DNA of 64,000 bases from CAWCDJ01 sp963794265 (lineage in GTDB: Bacteria > Acidobacteriota > Terriglobia > Bryobacterales > Bryobacteraceae): contig CAWCDJ010000003.1 in assembly GCA_963794265.1 (NCBI GenBank), positions 930,001 through 994,000 of the forward strand. The letters are read 5' to 3'. Shown here piece by piece: positions 17,887-25,175 of this stretch (the first letter of the stretch is position 1; each line of letters opens with the position of its first letter). The notes under the pieces are model-generated. The model made no database searches and was not told the origin of the DNA. It saw only the letters and a program-made list of their open reading frames with translations. The translations under genes were made by a program, and so were the position numbers.

Positions 17887-19077
17887 TCAGGTCCTCCAAA
17901 ACGTCGATTCGGTGGTCGGCCGATAACTGATCGCGAGGTGCGGCGTATCGAAGCGGGTCTGCCCGCGGTACAAACTCTCCATGCCGGCGGCCGTCAACCC
18001 GGTGGTCAGCAGGGTTCGTTCCAGCGGGTACGGCGGCCGTCCCGTCAGGAACATCTGCTCCATGTGGTTCACCAGCGGGCTGAAGAAATTCGCCAGGGTC
18101 GTGCGGCCGTCCGGCATCGGCAGGTACATCTGGGTGGACCAGGGCTCGCGCGAGCCGTTCACGAATGCCGCGAAGTTGAAATCCCGCACCAGGCCGTTCA
18201 TCAGCAGCAGGGTGCACTTCAGGCCGTCCCGGTGCTGATAGCGGTAAGCCACCGGGTTGCGCACCAGGCGCCGCATGTCGTCGGCCGAGGGAAAGATGTG
18301 GTTGAACCCGGGGCGCGCCGGCGTGAGGGTGTGGCTCCGGGTCAGCGCGGCGTCCATCAACGCCCGCGGCCAGACGCCTTCGCGGAACGCCTCCCAAAAC
18401 CGGTCGCCGCGATACGCCTCGAGCCACTCCACGCCGGTTTCGCCGCCGTGCCGCCGTTCCGCCATGCACTGGATGGTCTCCAGGCCATGAAAATCGTAGC
18501 TGTCCACGCCTCCATAACCGATGCAAAGCGCCTCACTCATGCGCGCCCCCAGCGGCATCTCGACCGACGGCGTCCGCCACGTCACCGGCAGGCTCGATCC
18601 GGCCATGAAGGGGAACCGCATTTCGCGCGAGGTGTCGAACATCTGCCGCGCCCAGTCCCAATTCCAGGAGAGGTGCTTGTCGCTGAACAGCGGCACCACC
18701 CGGCCGCTCGAGCGGAACACCCCCACAATCGCCTCGAAAAACTCGTGGCGCGGGTACTTCGTCTGGCCTTTCTCGTTGCGCGGATAATTCCCGTGCTCGC
18801 CCACCACCACCACGCCGTCGACGGCCAGTTTGGCGCTGCCCAAGGTCAGCGCTTCGGCGATCGTCGGATAGATCTTCATCCCCGGATGGCGCGCTGCCCG
18901 CTCGCGGCTCAGGTCGTTCGCCCCAACCTGGTCGACATAGAGCGACACCAGGTCCATCGGAGGATAATGGTGAGTGCCGTTCCAGCCATAGCCATCCAGA
19001 AAGCGGTCGACGATATGCTGGGCATGCGAATATTTGAAAAAGGTCGTTACCACAGCCGCAAGTTTGGGCCTCGTCAT
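17887..19077 (-). CDS. Conserved protein of unknown function, tandem paralogue 2 (no leader)
   Basis: 396 residues from ATG 19077. Homologous along its whole length to paralogue 1 but without a signal peptide (MTRPKLAAVVTTFFKYSHAQ). Shared elements: HAQHIVDRFLDGY, LVSLYVDQ, VVVGEHGNYPRNEKGQTKYP, EFFEAIVGVF, DKHLSWNWDWA, FMAGSSLPVTWRTPSVEMPL, ALCIGYGGVDSYDFH, LETIQCMAERRHGGETGVEW and a C-terminal ERTLLTTG. The strictly kept EHGNYPRNEKGQ block looks like an active site. A TATAAT on the minus strand at 19085-19090 would give a leaderless message starting near 19078. The upstream divergent gene is a dipeptidase. No function can be named. Confidence 0.7.
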   Translation of the reverse strand: MTRPKLAAVVTTFFKYSHAQHIVDRFLDGYGWNGTHHYPPMDLVSLYVDQVGANDLSRERAARHPGMKIYPTIAEALTLGSAKLAVDGVVVVGEHGNYPRNEKGQTKYPRHEFFEAIVGVFRSSGRVVPLFSDKHLSWNWDWARQMFDTSREMRFPFMAGSSLPVTWRTPSVEMPLGARMSEALCIGYGGVDSYDFHGLETIQCMAERRHGGETGVEWLEAYRGDRFWEAFREGVWPRALMDAALTRSHTLTPARPGFNHIFPSADDMRRLVRNPVAYRYQHRDGLKCTLLLMNGLVRDFNFAAFVNGSREPWSTQMYLPMPDGRTTLANFFSPLVNHMEQMFLTGRPPYPLERTLLTTGLTAAGMESLYRGQTRFDTPHLAISYRPTTESTFWRT

Positions 19078-19084
19078 TCCAGTG

Positions 19085-19090
19085 ATTATA
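19085..19090 (-). promoter_or_regulatory. Possible -10 element giving a leaderless message
   Basis: Perfect TATAAT on the minus strand eight bases before the ATG at 19077. No -35 match at 16-18 bp spacing. Overlaps the first base of the divergent dipeptidase start codon at 19090. Confidence 0.3.
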
Positions 19091-20292
19091 TGATGCCGCT
19101 ATGCATCGTGGGTCTGCTGGCCGCCGCCTCCGCGGTTCAAGCGCAGCCCCCCGTTTCGGAACGCGCGTTCGCCCTACACCGGAGCGCGCTGGTTTTCGAC
19201 GGCCATCTGCACGCGGTGGATCGCGAGTTCTATCACGGCGGCGACATCGGCGAGCGAAAAGCCGACGGCCAGTTCGACCTGCCGCGTGCCCGCGAGGGCG
19301 GGCTCGGCGCGCTCTTCTTTAACATCTTCGTGACCGAGGATTATTATCCCGCCCACTATGAAACCAGGCAGGCGCTCCGCATGCTCGATTGCGCCGTGGA
19401 GCAGATCGATCGGAACCGGCAGACCATCGAAATCGCGCGGAACGCCTCCGACGTCGAGCGGATTCACCGGAGCGGCAAAATCGCGGCCGTGCTGGCTATC
19501 GAAGGCAGCTTCGATCTGGATGGAGACCTGGCCGTCCTGCGGCAAATGTACCGGCTGGGGATGCGCTCCGTGCAACTCTCCGCGCACAACTGGACCAGCA
19601 ATTACGTCGACTCCTGCTGCTCGCCCCCCAAATGGCACGGCCTGAACGAGCGCGGCCGGGCCTTCATTCGCGAGATGAACCGGCTGGGCATGGTCATCGA
19701 CGTTTCGCACGCCTCCGATGAGGCGATTTCGCAGGCCATCGATATCAGCTCCGATCCCGTAATCGCCACGCATCACGGCCTGCGCGCCGTCAACGACATC
19801 CCCCGCAATATGCCGGACTGGCTCGTGAAAAAACTGGCCGCCAAAGGGGGCATCATCGGTTTCCAGATCGGCAACGAGTTCCACAACCGGAAGGCCTTCG
19901 ATTGGCGCACGCAGCATGCGGGCAAGCCGTTCTGGGACACGACCGAGGTTGTCGCCCGCGGGACGAAGTTGTCGATTGGCGAACTGGACGCACTGGTGGC
20001 CCCGCAATTTCCCATGCTCCCGGCCGACATCCCGGACGATATCCGGATGTCGGTGGATGACTGGGTCGCCGTGGTGGACCGCGCCATCCAAATGGTCGGC
20101 GAGGACCACGTTTCTTTTGGCAGCGACTTCGATGGCGGCCCGCCGCTGCCCCGCGGCATGAGGGATATTCGCGATCTGCCGTTGATCACCGACGCCATGC
20201 TGCGCCGCGGCTACTCCGAGGAGCGCATCCGCAAATTCTGGGGCGGCAACCTGTTGCGCGCCTTTCGCCAGATCACCGAAAAGCCCCGCTGA
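19090..20292 (+). CDS. Membrane dipeptidase-type amidohydrolase (peptidase M19), exported
   Basis: 400 residues from ATG 19090 (or the next codon, 19093). Signal peptide MMPLCIVGLLAAASAVQAQ. The M19 metal site is visible: FDGHLHAVD (the HxD pair of the family written H-L-H here), AIEGSFDLDGD (bridging Glu), DVSHASDEAI and ATHHGLRAVNDIPRN (second and third His groups), and FGSDFDG near the end, the usual Asp. Length and order match the family. M19 enzymes cleave dipeptides or N-acyl-D-amino acids with two zinc ions. Only 12 bp separate this start from the divergent paralogue pair at 17887-19077, suggesting linked control and perhaps linked substrate use. Confidence 0.9.
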   Translation: MMPLCIVGLLAAASAVQAQPPVSERAFALHRSALVFDGHLHAVDREFYHGGDIGERKADGQFDLPRAREGGLGALFFNIFVTEDYYPAHYETRQALRMLDCAVEQIDRNRQTIEIARNASDVERIHRSGKIAAVLAIEGSFDLDGDLAVLRQMYRLGMRSVQLSAHNWTSNYVDSCCSPPKWHGLNERGRAFIREMNRLGMVIDVSHASDEAISQAIDISSDPVIATHHGLRAVNDIPRNMPDWLVKKLAAKGGIIGFQIGNEFHNRKAFDWRTQHAGKPFWDTTEVVARGTKLSIGELDALVAPQFPMLPADIPDDIRMSVDDWVAVVDRAIQMVGEDHVSFGSDFDGGPPLPRGMRDIRDLPLITDAMLRRGYSEERIRKFWGGNLLRAFRQITEKPR

Positions 20293-20320
20293 AGCGGGCG
20301 GTAAACCGGGGGCCCGCTTC
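20291..20320. terminator. Hairpin between convergent genes
   Basis: Perfect 9-bp stem GAAGCGGGC (20291-20299) / GCCCGCTTC (20312-20320) with a 12-base loop, starting inside the dipeptidase stop codon and lying 18 bp before the stop of the cytochrome gene on the other strand. No T-run, so factor-independent action is uncertain. Confidence 0.45.
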
Positions 20321-20338
20321 GGTACCGGCCCCCCTACG

Positions 20339-21799
20339 CTACCGGGTGGCCGCCGGCTTGGGTTCCGTGATCCCCAGTTCCGTCAGCACCTTCGGGTTAG
20401 GCTCATCCATCGCCAGAATGTTGTGGCAGGCGTTGCAGTCCTGGGTGATGGCCTCACCGCCCTTAGAGGCGTGGGAGCCGTCGTGGCACCGGAAGCACCC
20501 CGGGAAATCGGTGTGCCCGATATTCACCGGATAGATGCCCCAAGTCACGTTCATCGCCGGGAAGATATTCCGGTCCCAGATGGCCAGCACCTGTTTGGCC
20601 GAAGCGGTTACTTCCGACTGCCGCTGGCCCCACACCGCCGGATACTTCTGCTGGTAGAACTGCTCGAAGGCCGCGGGTATCTTCTGTGCCGCCTCTTCGC
20701 GGGTCTTGTAGTTCACCTTCAGGATTTCCAGCCCCTCTTTGCGGGCGAATGGCAGGGAGGGGGAAACCTGCCCCGCGGCCATCGCCTGGTCGAGCGCGCG
20801 ATCGGGAAGTTGATACTGGTGCGAAGGCCGGTTGTGGCAGTCGATGCAATCCATCGTCCGTATAGCGAGCCCCGCGCCGTCCGGCTTGGCATCCGGTGTG
20901 GCGAAAACGGTCGTCTTCCCCTGGTTGTCGTATTCCACCCAGGGAATATTCTGGCGGGCTTCATCCGCGGCGCCATACCGGATCACAACCCCGGGACCGA
21001 GGTGCGTGCCGTGGATTCCGATACCCCGGTTGCCGCCGCCGATCTTCATCAGCAGCACCGTCTTGGTCTCTGTGTTGGTCTCGTCTTCGGCGAATTTCGG
21101 GAGCACCTGAATGCGGTCTTCCGCGTACCGCTGCGGCCAGTGGCAGGTTTCACAGGTTTCGCGCGCCGGGCGCAGGTTGTGCACCGGCGCCGGGATGGGG
21201 CGCGGATAGGTGTTGAAAGCCACCGCGAACACCTGCCCCACACCGGAAAGCTTGCTCCGGACGAACCACGAAGCCCCCGGCCCTATGTGGCACTTCACAC
21301 ACTCCACGCGCGAGTGAGGCGAGTTCTGGTAGGCAGTGTATTCCGGCTGCATCACGTTGTGGCAGGTGAGGCCGCAAAATGTGACCGAATCCATATAGTT
21401 GACCGCGCCATAGGAGAGCTGGCTGGCGATCACGATATTGATTACGGTGGTGGCGGCGAAGAAGTACACCAGCAGGCGGAAATCCCGATTCCGCCAGTTT
21501 AGCGGCGGAAATTCCGGTGGATAAATGCTCGCTCGGCCCTCTTTCTTGCGTTTGAGCCAGATTCCGAGCGGGATCGCGATGAGCCCCATGAAAAACGGAC
21601 CCGGAATCGCCAGAAACGCCAGAATGCCGACGTAGGGACTGGAAGTCTCGCCCCGCAGCGTGATGGGCAGTAAAAAGAGCCAGAAGATGGTGGCGGTGGT
21701 CACGAGTACCACCCCCGCCAGGCTGATCCAGTTGTTCGACAGGTGGATAATCGGGGACAGCCATTTCCCTATCCTGCCTTCAGGTCTGTTTGGAGTCAT
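20339..21799 (-). CDS. NapC/NirT-type membrane-anchored hexaheme cytochrome c
   Basis: 486 residues. Three hydrophobic segments near the N-terminus (WISLAGVVLVTTATIFWLF, YVGILAFLAIPGPFFMGLIA and LLVYFFAATTVINIVIA) precede a periplasmic multiheme part. Heme sites, in order: CGLTCH (C142), CVKCH (C167), CETCH (C216), CIDCH, CFRCH and CNACH, six in total. The quinol-oxidising NapC/NrfH family normally has one membrane helix and four hemes; this longer form with extra helices and hemes is a variant. It would take electrons from quinol and hand them to a periplasmic partner. Last gene of the sigma-54 operon, 12 bp after the nonaheme/cytochrome b gene. No terminal reductase such as NrfA is seen here. 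Confidence 0.85.
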   Translation of the reverse strand: MTPNRPEGRIGKWLSPIIHLSNNWISLAGVVLVTTATIFWLFLLPITLRGETSSPYVGILAFLAIPGPFFMGLIAIPLGIWLKRKKEGRASIYPPEFPPLNWRNRDFRLLVYFFAATTVINIVIASQLSYGAVNYMDSVTFCGLTCHNVMQPEYTAYQNSPHSRVECVKCHIGPGASWFVRSKLSGVGQVFAVAFNTYPRPIPAPVHNLRPARETCETCHWPQRYAEDRIQVLPKFAEDETNTETKTVLLMKIGGGNRGIGIHGTHLGPGVVIRYGAADEARQNIPWVEYDNQGKTTVFATPDAKPDGAGLAIRTMDCIDCHNRPSHQYQLPDRALDQAMAAGQVSPSLPFARKEGLEILKVNYKTREEAAQKIPAAFEQFYQQKYPAVWGQRQSEVTASAKQVLAIWDRNIFPAMNVTWGIYPVNIGHTDFPGCFRCHDGSHASKGGEAITQDCNACHNILAMDEPNPKVLTELGITEPKPAATR

Positions 21800-21811
21800 C
21801 GGACTTTAAGG

Positions 21812-23509
21812 TTAGTCTCCGGTCGTTTTCACCGCGCCGGTTTCGCCGGACGGTTGGTGTTCCTTCGAGTGCTCCTGCTTCTTAACACTAATACCTGTTA
21901 GGAACGCAGTATTCAAGGGGTAAACGTCGGGATCGAAGATTACCGAATAGAAATGCCAGACCACGATCGCCAAAGTAGCCAGCAGGGCCTCGTAGAAATG
22001 AACCGAGGTGGCCACGTCCAGCCAGATTTTCGGCAGCAGTCTCAATGCCAGGTTGTTCGCCCAGAGCAGCAGGCCGGTCGAAATCATCACCACCGCGCCC
22101 CAGACCACCGCCCAGTATTCGGCTTTCTCGATATAGCTGTGCGGGGAGCGCGGAGGTCGCTGGCTGCCCAAGCCCAGGTTGTAGGCGAAATTGGACATGG
22201 CCTCGCGCGGGTCGTTGATGTTCGGCAGCATCTCCTTCCAGTGCTCCCGCAGCTTGCGGTTCACGATCAGAGAGACGGTGTGAGTGATCGTCACCGCGAT
22301 GAAAATGACGGCCGCGATGCGGTGAATCAAGCTGCGCACCAAGATCTTGCCCTCCATGAGCTGCAGGGGCCGGGCCCACCACTGATCGGGATATTTCAGC
22401 GCAAACCCCGTCCATACCAGCACGATGAAGGAGATGGCCATCACCCCGTGCTGCAATCGCTCGAAGGGCAGCATCCGCAACTCCCCTTTGCCGCCGGCGG
22501 ACGCGCTCTTCACCAGTCGCGGCCGGAACCGCAGCCGGATCAGTTTCCGGATCCAGTCGCCGCCCTGATGCAGCACCATCAGCCCGATGGTCAGCGGAAT
22601 GATGAACAGGTAGAAGCTCCGCACCCAGGTCAGGGCGGGCGGCTCTTTGCCGCCTTCGGTCAGGTGTACCTGGCTGATGGCGAATCGCGTGCCCGCGCCG
22701 GGGTGGCACTTGCCGCAGGTTTTCGGAAGGTTCTTGGGATTGATGGTGGAGTTCGGATCCGAAGACGGCAGAATATTGTGCACGCCGTGGCAACTCGCGC
22801 AGTTGGCCACGGTCTGTGAACCGGCCTTTGCCGCCAGGCCGTGATAGGAGGAATCGAAGCTCACCATGCGGTCGGAAGGCAGCCCGAACTTGCGCGTGAG
22901 CCGGACATCCCCGTGGCAGCTTCCGCAGGTATCGCGGATGTGTGCCGCATTCACCGGCGAAGCCTCGTTGCTGGGCTTGATGATCTTATGTTCGCCGTGG
23001 CAATCCGTGCACAACGGGGCTTCGGTCACGCCGCGCGCGACAGCCTGCCCGTGGACGCTGCTCTTGTATTGCTCCGCCACGTCCGCATGACACATCCCGC
23101 AGGTATCCGGAAGCCCCTTGCGAAAGGCTTCGGACCCGGTCGGCAGCAGTTCATGAGCGGTGCCGTGGCAGACTTCGCAATCCGGCGCGCTTTCGTCGCC
23201 CGCTTTGCGGGCCAAGCCGTGAACGCCCGCGGCGTAGTCTCCAGCCTGGTCCTCGTGGCAGGTGGCGCAGACCGGTTTGGGAATGTTGGCGGGATGGGGA
23301 AATTTCTCGTGCGACTCGTGGCACGTGTCGCAAGTCAGCCCCGCATGAGCACTCTTTGCCAGTTTCTGTCCCTGGTCATGGCAGGTGGTGCACTCTACTG
23401 CCGGCGCGTTCTCCGCTGCCTGGAGACCCGCGCCGGTTGCCCCGAATATCAGGCCGATAAGGGCAGAACCGAGCGTCAGGCCGAAAGTGGGAATTGCCCG
23501 GTTCAGCAT
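21812..23509 (-). CDS. Nonaheme cytochrome c fused to cytochrome b561-type membrane domain
   Basis: 565 residues with a signal-like N-terminus. Nine CxxCH sites: C40, C60, C81, C111, C137, C167, C195, C237, C265. From residue 295 a membrane domain follows (SFYLFIIPLTIGLMVLHQGG, ISFIVLVWTGFALK, RIAAVIFIAVTITHTVSLIV and two further helices) with histidines in helices that suit a di-heme b561/Ni-Fe hydrogenase-type cytochrome b. The fusion would let electrons cross between the quinone pool and the periplasmic heme wire in one polypeptide. It lies in one operon with the hexaheme protein (12 bp) and the small membrane protein (6 bp). Electron direction is not shown by the sequence. Confidence 0.88.
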   Translation of the reverse strand: MLNRAIPTFGLTLGSALIGLIFGATGAGLQAAENAPAVECTTCHDQGQKLAKSAHAGLTCDTCHESHEKFPHPANIPKPVCATCHEDQAGDYAAGVHGLARKAGDESAPDCEVCHGTAHELLPTGSEAFRKGLPDTCGMCHADVAEQYKSSVHGQAVARGVTEAPLCTDCHGEHKIIKPSNEASPVNAAHIRDTCGSCHGDVRLTRKFGLPSDRMVSFDSSYHGLAAKAGSQTVANCASCHGVHNILPSSDPNSTINPKNLPKTCGKCHPGAGTRFAISQVHLTEGGKEPPALTWVRSFYLFIIPLTIGLMVLHQGGDWIRKLIRLRFRPRLVKSASAGGKGELRMLPFERLQHGVMAISFIVLVWTGFALKYPDQWWARPLQLMEGKILVRSLIHRIAAVIFIAVTITHTVSLIVNRKLREHWKEMLPNINDPREAMSNFAYNLGLGSQRPPRSPHSYIEKAEYWAVVWGAVVMISTGLLLWANNLALRLLPKIWLDVATSVHFYEALLATLAIVVWHFYSVIFDPDVYPLNTAFLTGISVKKQEHSKEHQPSGETGAVKTTGD

Positions 23510-23515
23510 AGACGA

Positions 23516-23803
23516 TTAAGCTCCTGTCACTACGTGGGCGCTTTGTACCCAGACTTGAAATATGTAAACCGCAAGGACGATCACGCCGAAAGCGACGGCG
23601 ATCACAGTAAGGGCCTTGCCCCATTTATCGATCACGTCCAGTTTGTGCGCGACCTCCACCTGTTGCGGCAGCGCGCCCCCCTGTAACACGTGCAAGCTGT
23701 CATCTTCGCCGCGTGACACGGCTTTGCGCCAGGCGATCATCACGAGTACCGCCAGCGCGAGCACAATCTCAACCCCGATCAACGGCCGTAAGTCGAAATG
23801 CAT
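23516..23803 (-). CDS. Small two-helix membrane protein of the cytochrome operon
   Basis: 95 residues, two membrane helices (LIGVEIVLALAVLVMIAWRK at the start, LTVIAVAFGVIVLAVYIFQV near the end) joined by a hydrophilic segment of about 45 residues with VAHKLDVIDKWGK. Not recognised. Tight spacing (6 bp to the nonaheme gene) makes it an operon member and a candidate small subunit or assembly partner of the cytochrome complex. No heme motif or cysteine is present. Confidence 0.7.
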   Translation of the reverse strand: MHFDLRPLIGVEIVLALAVLVMIAWRKAVSRGEDDSLHVLQGGALPQQVEVAHKLDVIDKWGKALTVIAVAFGVIVLAVYIFQVWVQSAHVVTGA

Positions 23804-23826
23804 GAGTCACCTCCAGACGAACTGGT

Positions 23827-24228
23827 TCACGGTTGAATTGAAGAGCCGGAGCGCCGCCTGACGCGGGTGCCCACCGGCCCCAAACCCCTCCTGCTGAACG
23901 TTCTTCCCGTGGCCTCCTCGAACGCATCCACCACTGGAAGGAGATAGGCATCCAGCGGACATTGCACATTCCGTCGTGTTTCGCAGGAACCGTCCGCCGC
24001 CTGGTCCGCGCAAACCGCGCAGACGTCCCGCCGGATTGCTTCGATATAGCGATGAACATCGTCGCCCTGGACCGACTGTATTGCGTGGGTCACCTGAGGA
24101 AAGAGCCGGAATAGCGCGCACCGGGCAGGTTCCTCCAAACCGCACTCCGCGTCTACGGTTCGCGCGGTGCAGACATTGCAAATCCGGTTTCGGATAATCG
24201 ACTCCAATTGGGATAAACTGCGTTCCAT
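23827..24228 (-). CDS. Soluble protein with two identical four-cysteine repeats
   Basis: 133 residues from ATG 24228, preceded by GGAGGG; the frame is open up to 24384 but without a binding site. Two copies of C-x2-C-x8-C-x7-C are present: C17, C20, C29, C37 and C70, C73, C82, C90, offset by exactly 53 residues. The first copy begins ICNVCTARTVDAECGLEEPA, the second VCAVCADQAADGSCETRRNV. Between them is a helix-rich linker. The pattern suggests an internal duplication binding two metal centres, zinc or 4Fe-4S; it has no heme motif or signal peptide, so it is probably cytoplasmic. Family not recognised. It lies within the six-gene cytochrome operon (23-bp gap to the small membrane protein). 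Confidence 0.7.
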   Translation of the reverse strand: MERSLSQLESIIRNRICNVCTARTVDAECGLEEPARCALFRLFPQVTHAIQSVQGDDVHRYIEAIRRDVCAVCADQAADGSCETRRNVQCPLDAYLLPVVDAFEEATGRTFSRRGLGPVGTRVRRRSGSSIQP

Positions 24229-24295
24229 TCGAGTAACCCTCCTTCCCGGAGGAAAAGCTAATGCACGCAAAAGTCCACGTTCGGATGGATCTAAC

Positions 24296-24733
24296 CTATT
24301 GGATTTTGCAACGTTTGGACCCGGTTGCGCGGTTTTCTGGGGGAAGTTGCGCATGCCCGGCGATATGGCTGGGGGATATCCCACTCGCGGCGGCTCTCTC
24401 GTGGGACGTCGCGATCCGCAGCGCTGCCGACATGATCGCGAGTTGTACCGTGCTGATCGGGTCCTGTTCGGAGACCACCGAGACGATCCCGGCGTCCCAG
24501 GCCTGTGCCAGTGACGGATGGTCTTTGCGAGTAATCAGGACCACCCGCTCCGGGTTGGACAAGGGGAGGGGCAGTCGAGCAAACGCCTGTTCATCCAGCA
24601 CCAGGACGCACTGCTGCGTGAGGTCCGGACAATCGACGGATTCCACGTGCCAGGCGCAAGTGCGGGACAGAGCTTCCCGCACCGTGGCGGCGTAAACGCC
24701 GTCGGTAATGGAAAGCTGAACCGATTGCAACAT
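24296..24733 (-). CDS. Degenerate receiver-like (CheY-fold) protein
   Basis: 145 residues from ATG 24733 (GGTGGAG upstream; a GTG at 24745 is the alternative). The pattern of alternating strands and helices, VVLITRKDHPSLAQAWDAGI followed by VVSEQDPISTVQLAIMSAAL, resembles the end of a response-regulator receiver domain (the family's Thr/Lys region and alpha5). The phosphorylatable aspartate cannot be located with certainty: VLVLDEQAF is the best candidate. No output domain is present; the last 30 residues look disordered. It lies 31 bp after the small cytochrome gene in the cytochrome operon. Could be a pseudo-receiver binding partner for the neighbouring sigma-54 activator; this is inference only. 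Confidence 0.55.
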   Translation of the reverse strand: MLQSVQLSITDGVYAATVREALSRTCAWHVESVDCPDLTQQCVLVLDEQAFARLPLPLSNPERVVLITRKDHPSLAQAWDAGIVSVVSEQDPISTVQLAIMSAALRIATSHERAAASGISPSHIAGHAQLPPENRATGSKRCKIQ

Positions 24734-24764
24734 GGACGACTCCACCTCTCCGCCTTGCGACTAC

Positions 24765-24992
24765 TTACTTCTTGTAACCGTCCAGGCTTTTGTGCTCCTG
24801 GAAGTACTTGCCGGCTTCGTTCAGATTCTTCTGCATCTCCGCTTTGTTGCCGGGTACATTCTTCTCATGACAGAACGTGCAGGCCTTCTTGGTTTCCTTG
24901 GTGTATTCGGGCTTGCCCAACGAGACCGTGGTGCAAACAAGAATTCCGCCCAGCAGGATGGCAGCGGGCATGAATATTTTCAATTGGGACAT
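24765..24992 (-). CDS. Small exported monoheme cytochrome c-like protein
   Basis: 75 residues. N-terminal signal or anchor (MSQLKIFMPAAILLGGILVC), then one heme site KACTFCHEKN, and a lysine-rich end. Preceded by GGAGG five bases before ATG 24992. First gene after the sigma-54 promoter, so the transcript starts here. A candidate small periplasmic electron shuttle for the multiheme proteins downstream. Only one CxxCH and no downstream methionine ligand typical of class I cytochromes stands out, other than M in KAEMQK. Confidence 0.8.
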   Translation of the reverse strand: MSQLKIFMPAAILLGGILVCTTVSLGKPEYTKETKKACTFCHEKNVPGNKAEMQKNLNEAGKYFQEHKSLDGYKK

Positions 24993-25013
24993 GATGCCTC
25001 CACCGGGGCAGTT

Positions 25014-25029
25014 AGCAATTGCATCGCCA
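25014..25029 (-). promoter_or_regulatory. Sigma-54 (-24/-12) promoter of the cytochrome operon
   Basis: Minus-strand TGGCGATGCAATTGCT: invariant GG and GC with the correct 10-bp spacing, matching TGGC-N7-TTGCT of the RpoN consensus at nine of the defined positions. Predicted start near 25003, giving a leader of about ten bases that contains the GGAGG of the first gene. The divergent neighbour encodes a sigma-54 activator. Confidence 0.75.
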
Positions 25030-25067
25030 CCGCCTATCCCAAAGAGATTCCAGTAGTTCCACTTGAG

Positions 25068-25089
25068 TTACCCGCAAGGGTGGGGGTAA
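25068..25089. promoter_or_regulatory. Candidate upstream activator site
   Basis: Inverted repeat TTACCC-N10-GGGTAA, 65-86 bp upstream of the predicted sigma-54 start, in the usual range for an enhancer-binding-protein site. A GGGGG-TAATAG-CCCCC stem (25082-25097) overlaps it. Not proven. Confidence 0.35.
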
Positions 25090-25121
25090 TAGCCCCCGAA
25101 AGATCAGGACTGTTGGGCCAA

Positions 25122-25149
25122 TTGGCGCAGGCGGCCCGCTTGCTATAAT
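25122..25149 (+). promoter_or_regulatory. Sigma-70 promoter of the sigma-54 activator gene
   Basis: TTGGCG (25122-25127), 16-bp spacer, perfect TATAAT (25144-25149). Predicted start near 25156, which excludes a TTG start at 25149 and leaves ATG 25176. Confidence 0.6.
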
Positions 25150-25175
25150 TGGGGTTAAGCCTAACGCTAAAAGTA

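Noticed and set aside
17938..20292. A 784-residue plus-strand frame
   Set aside because: Its first half is antisense to the tandem paralogue; the real gene begins at 19090 with a signal peptide and M19 motifs.
25149..25175. TTG start for the sigma-54 activator at 25149
   Set aside because: It overlaps the TATAAT box, so translation should begin at 25176.
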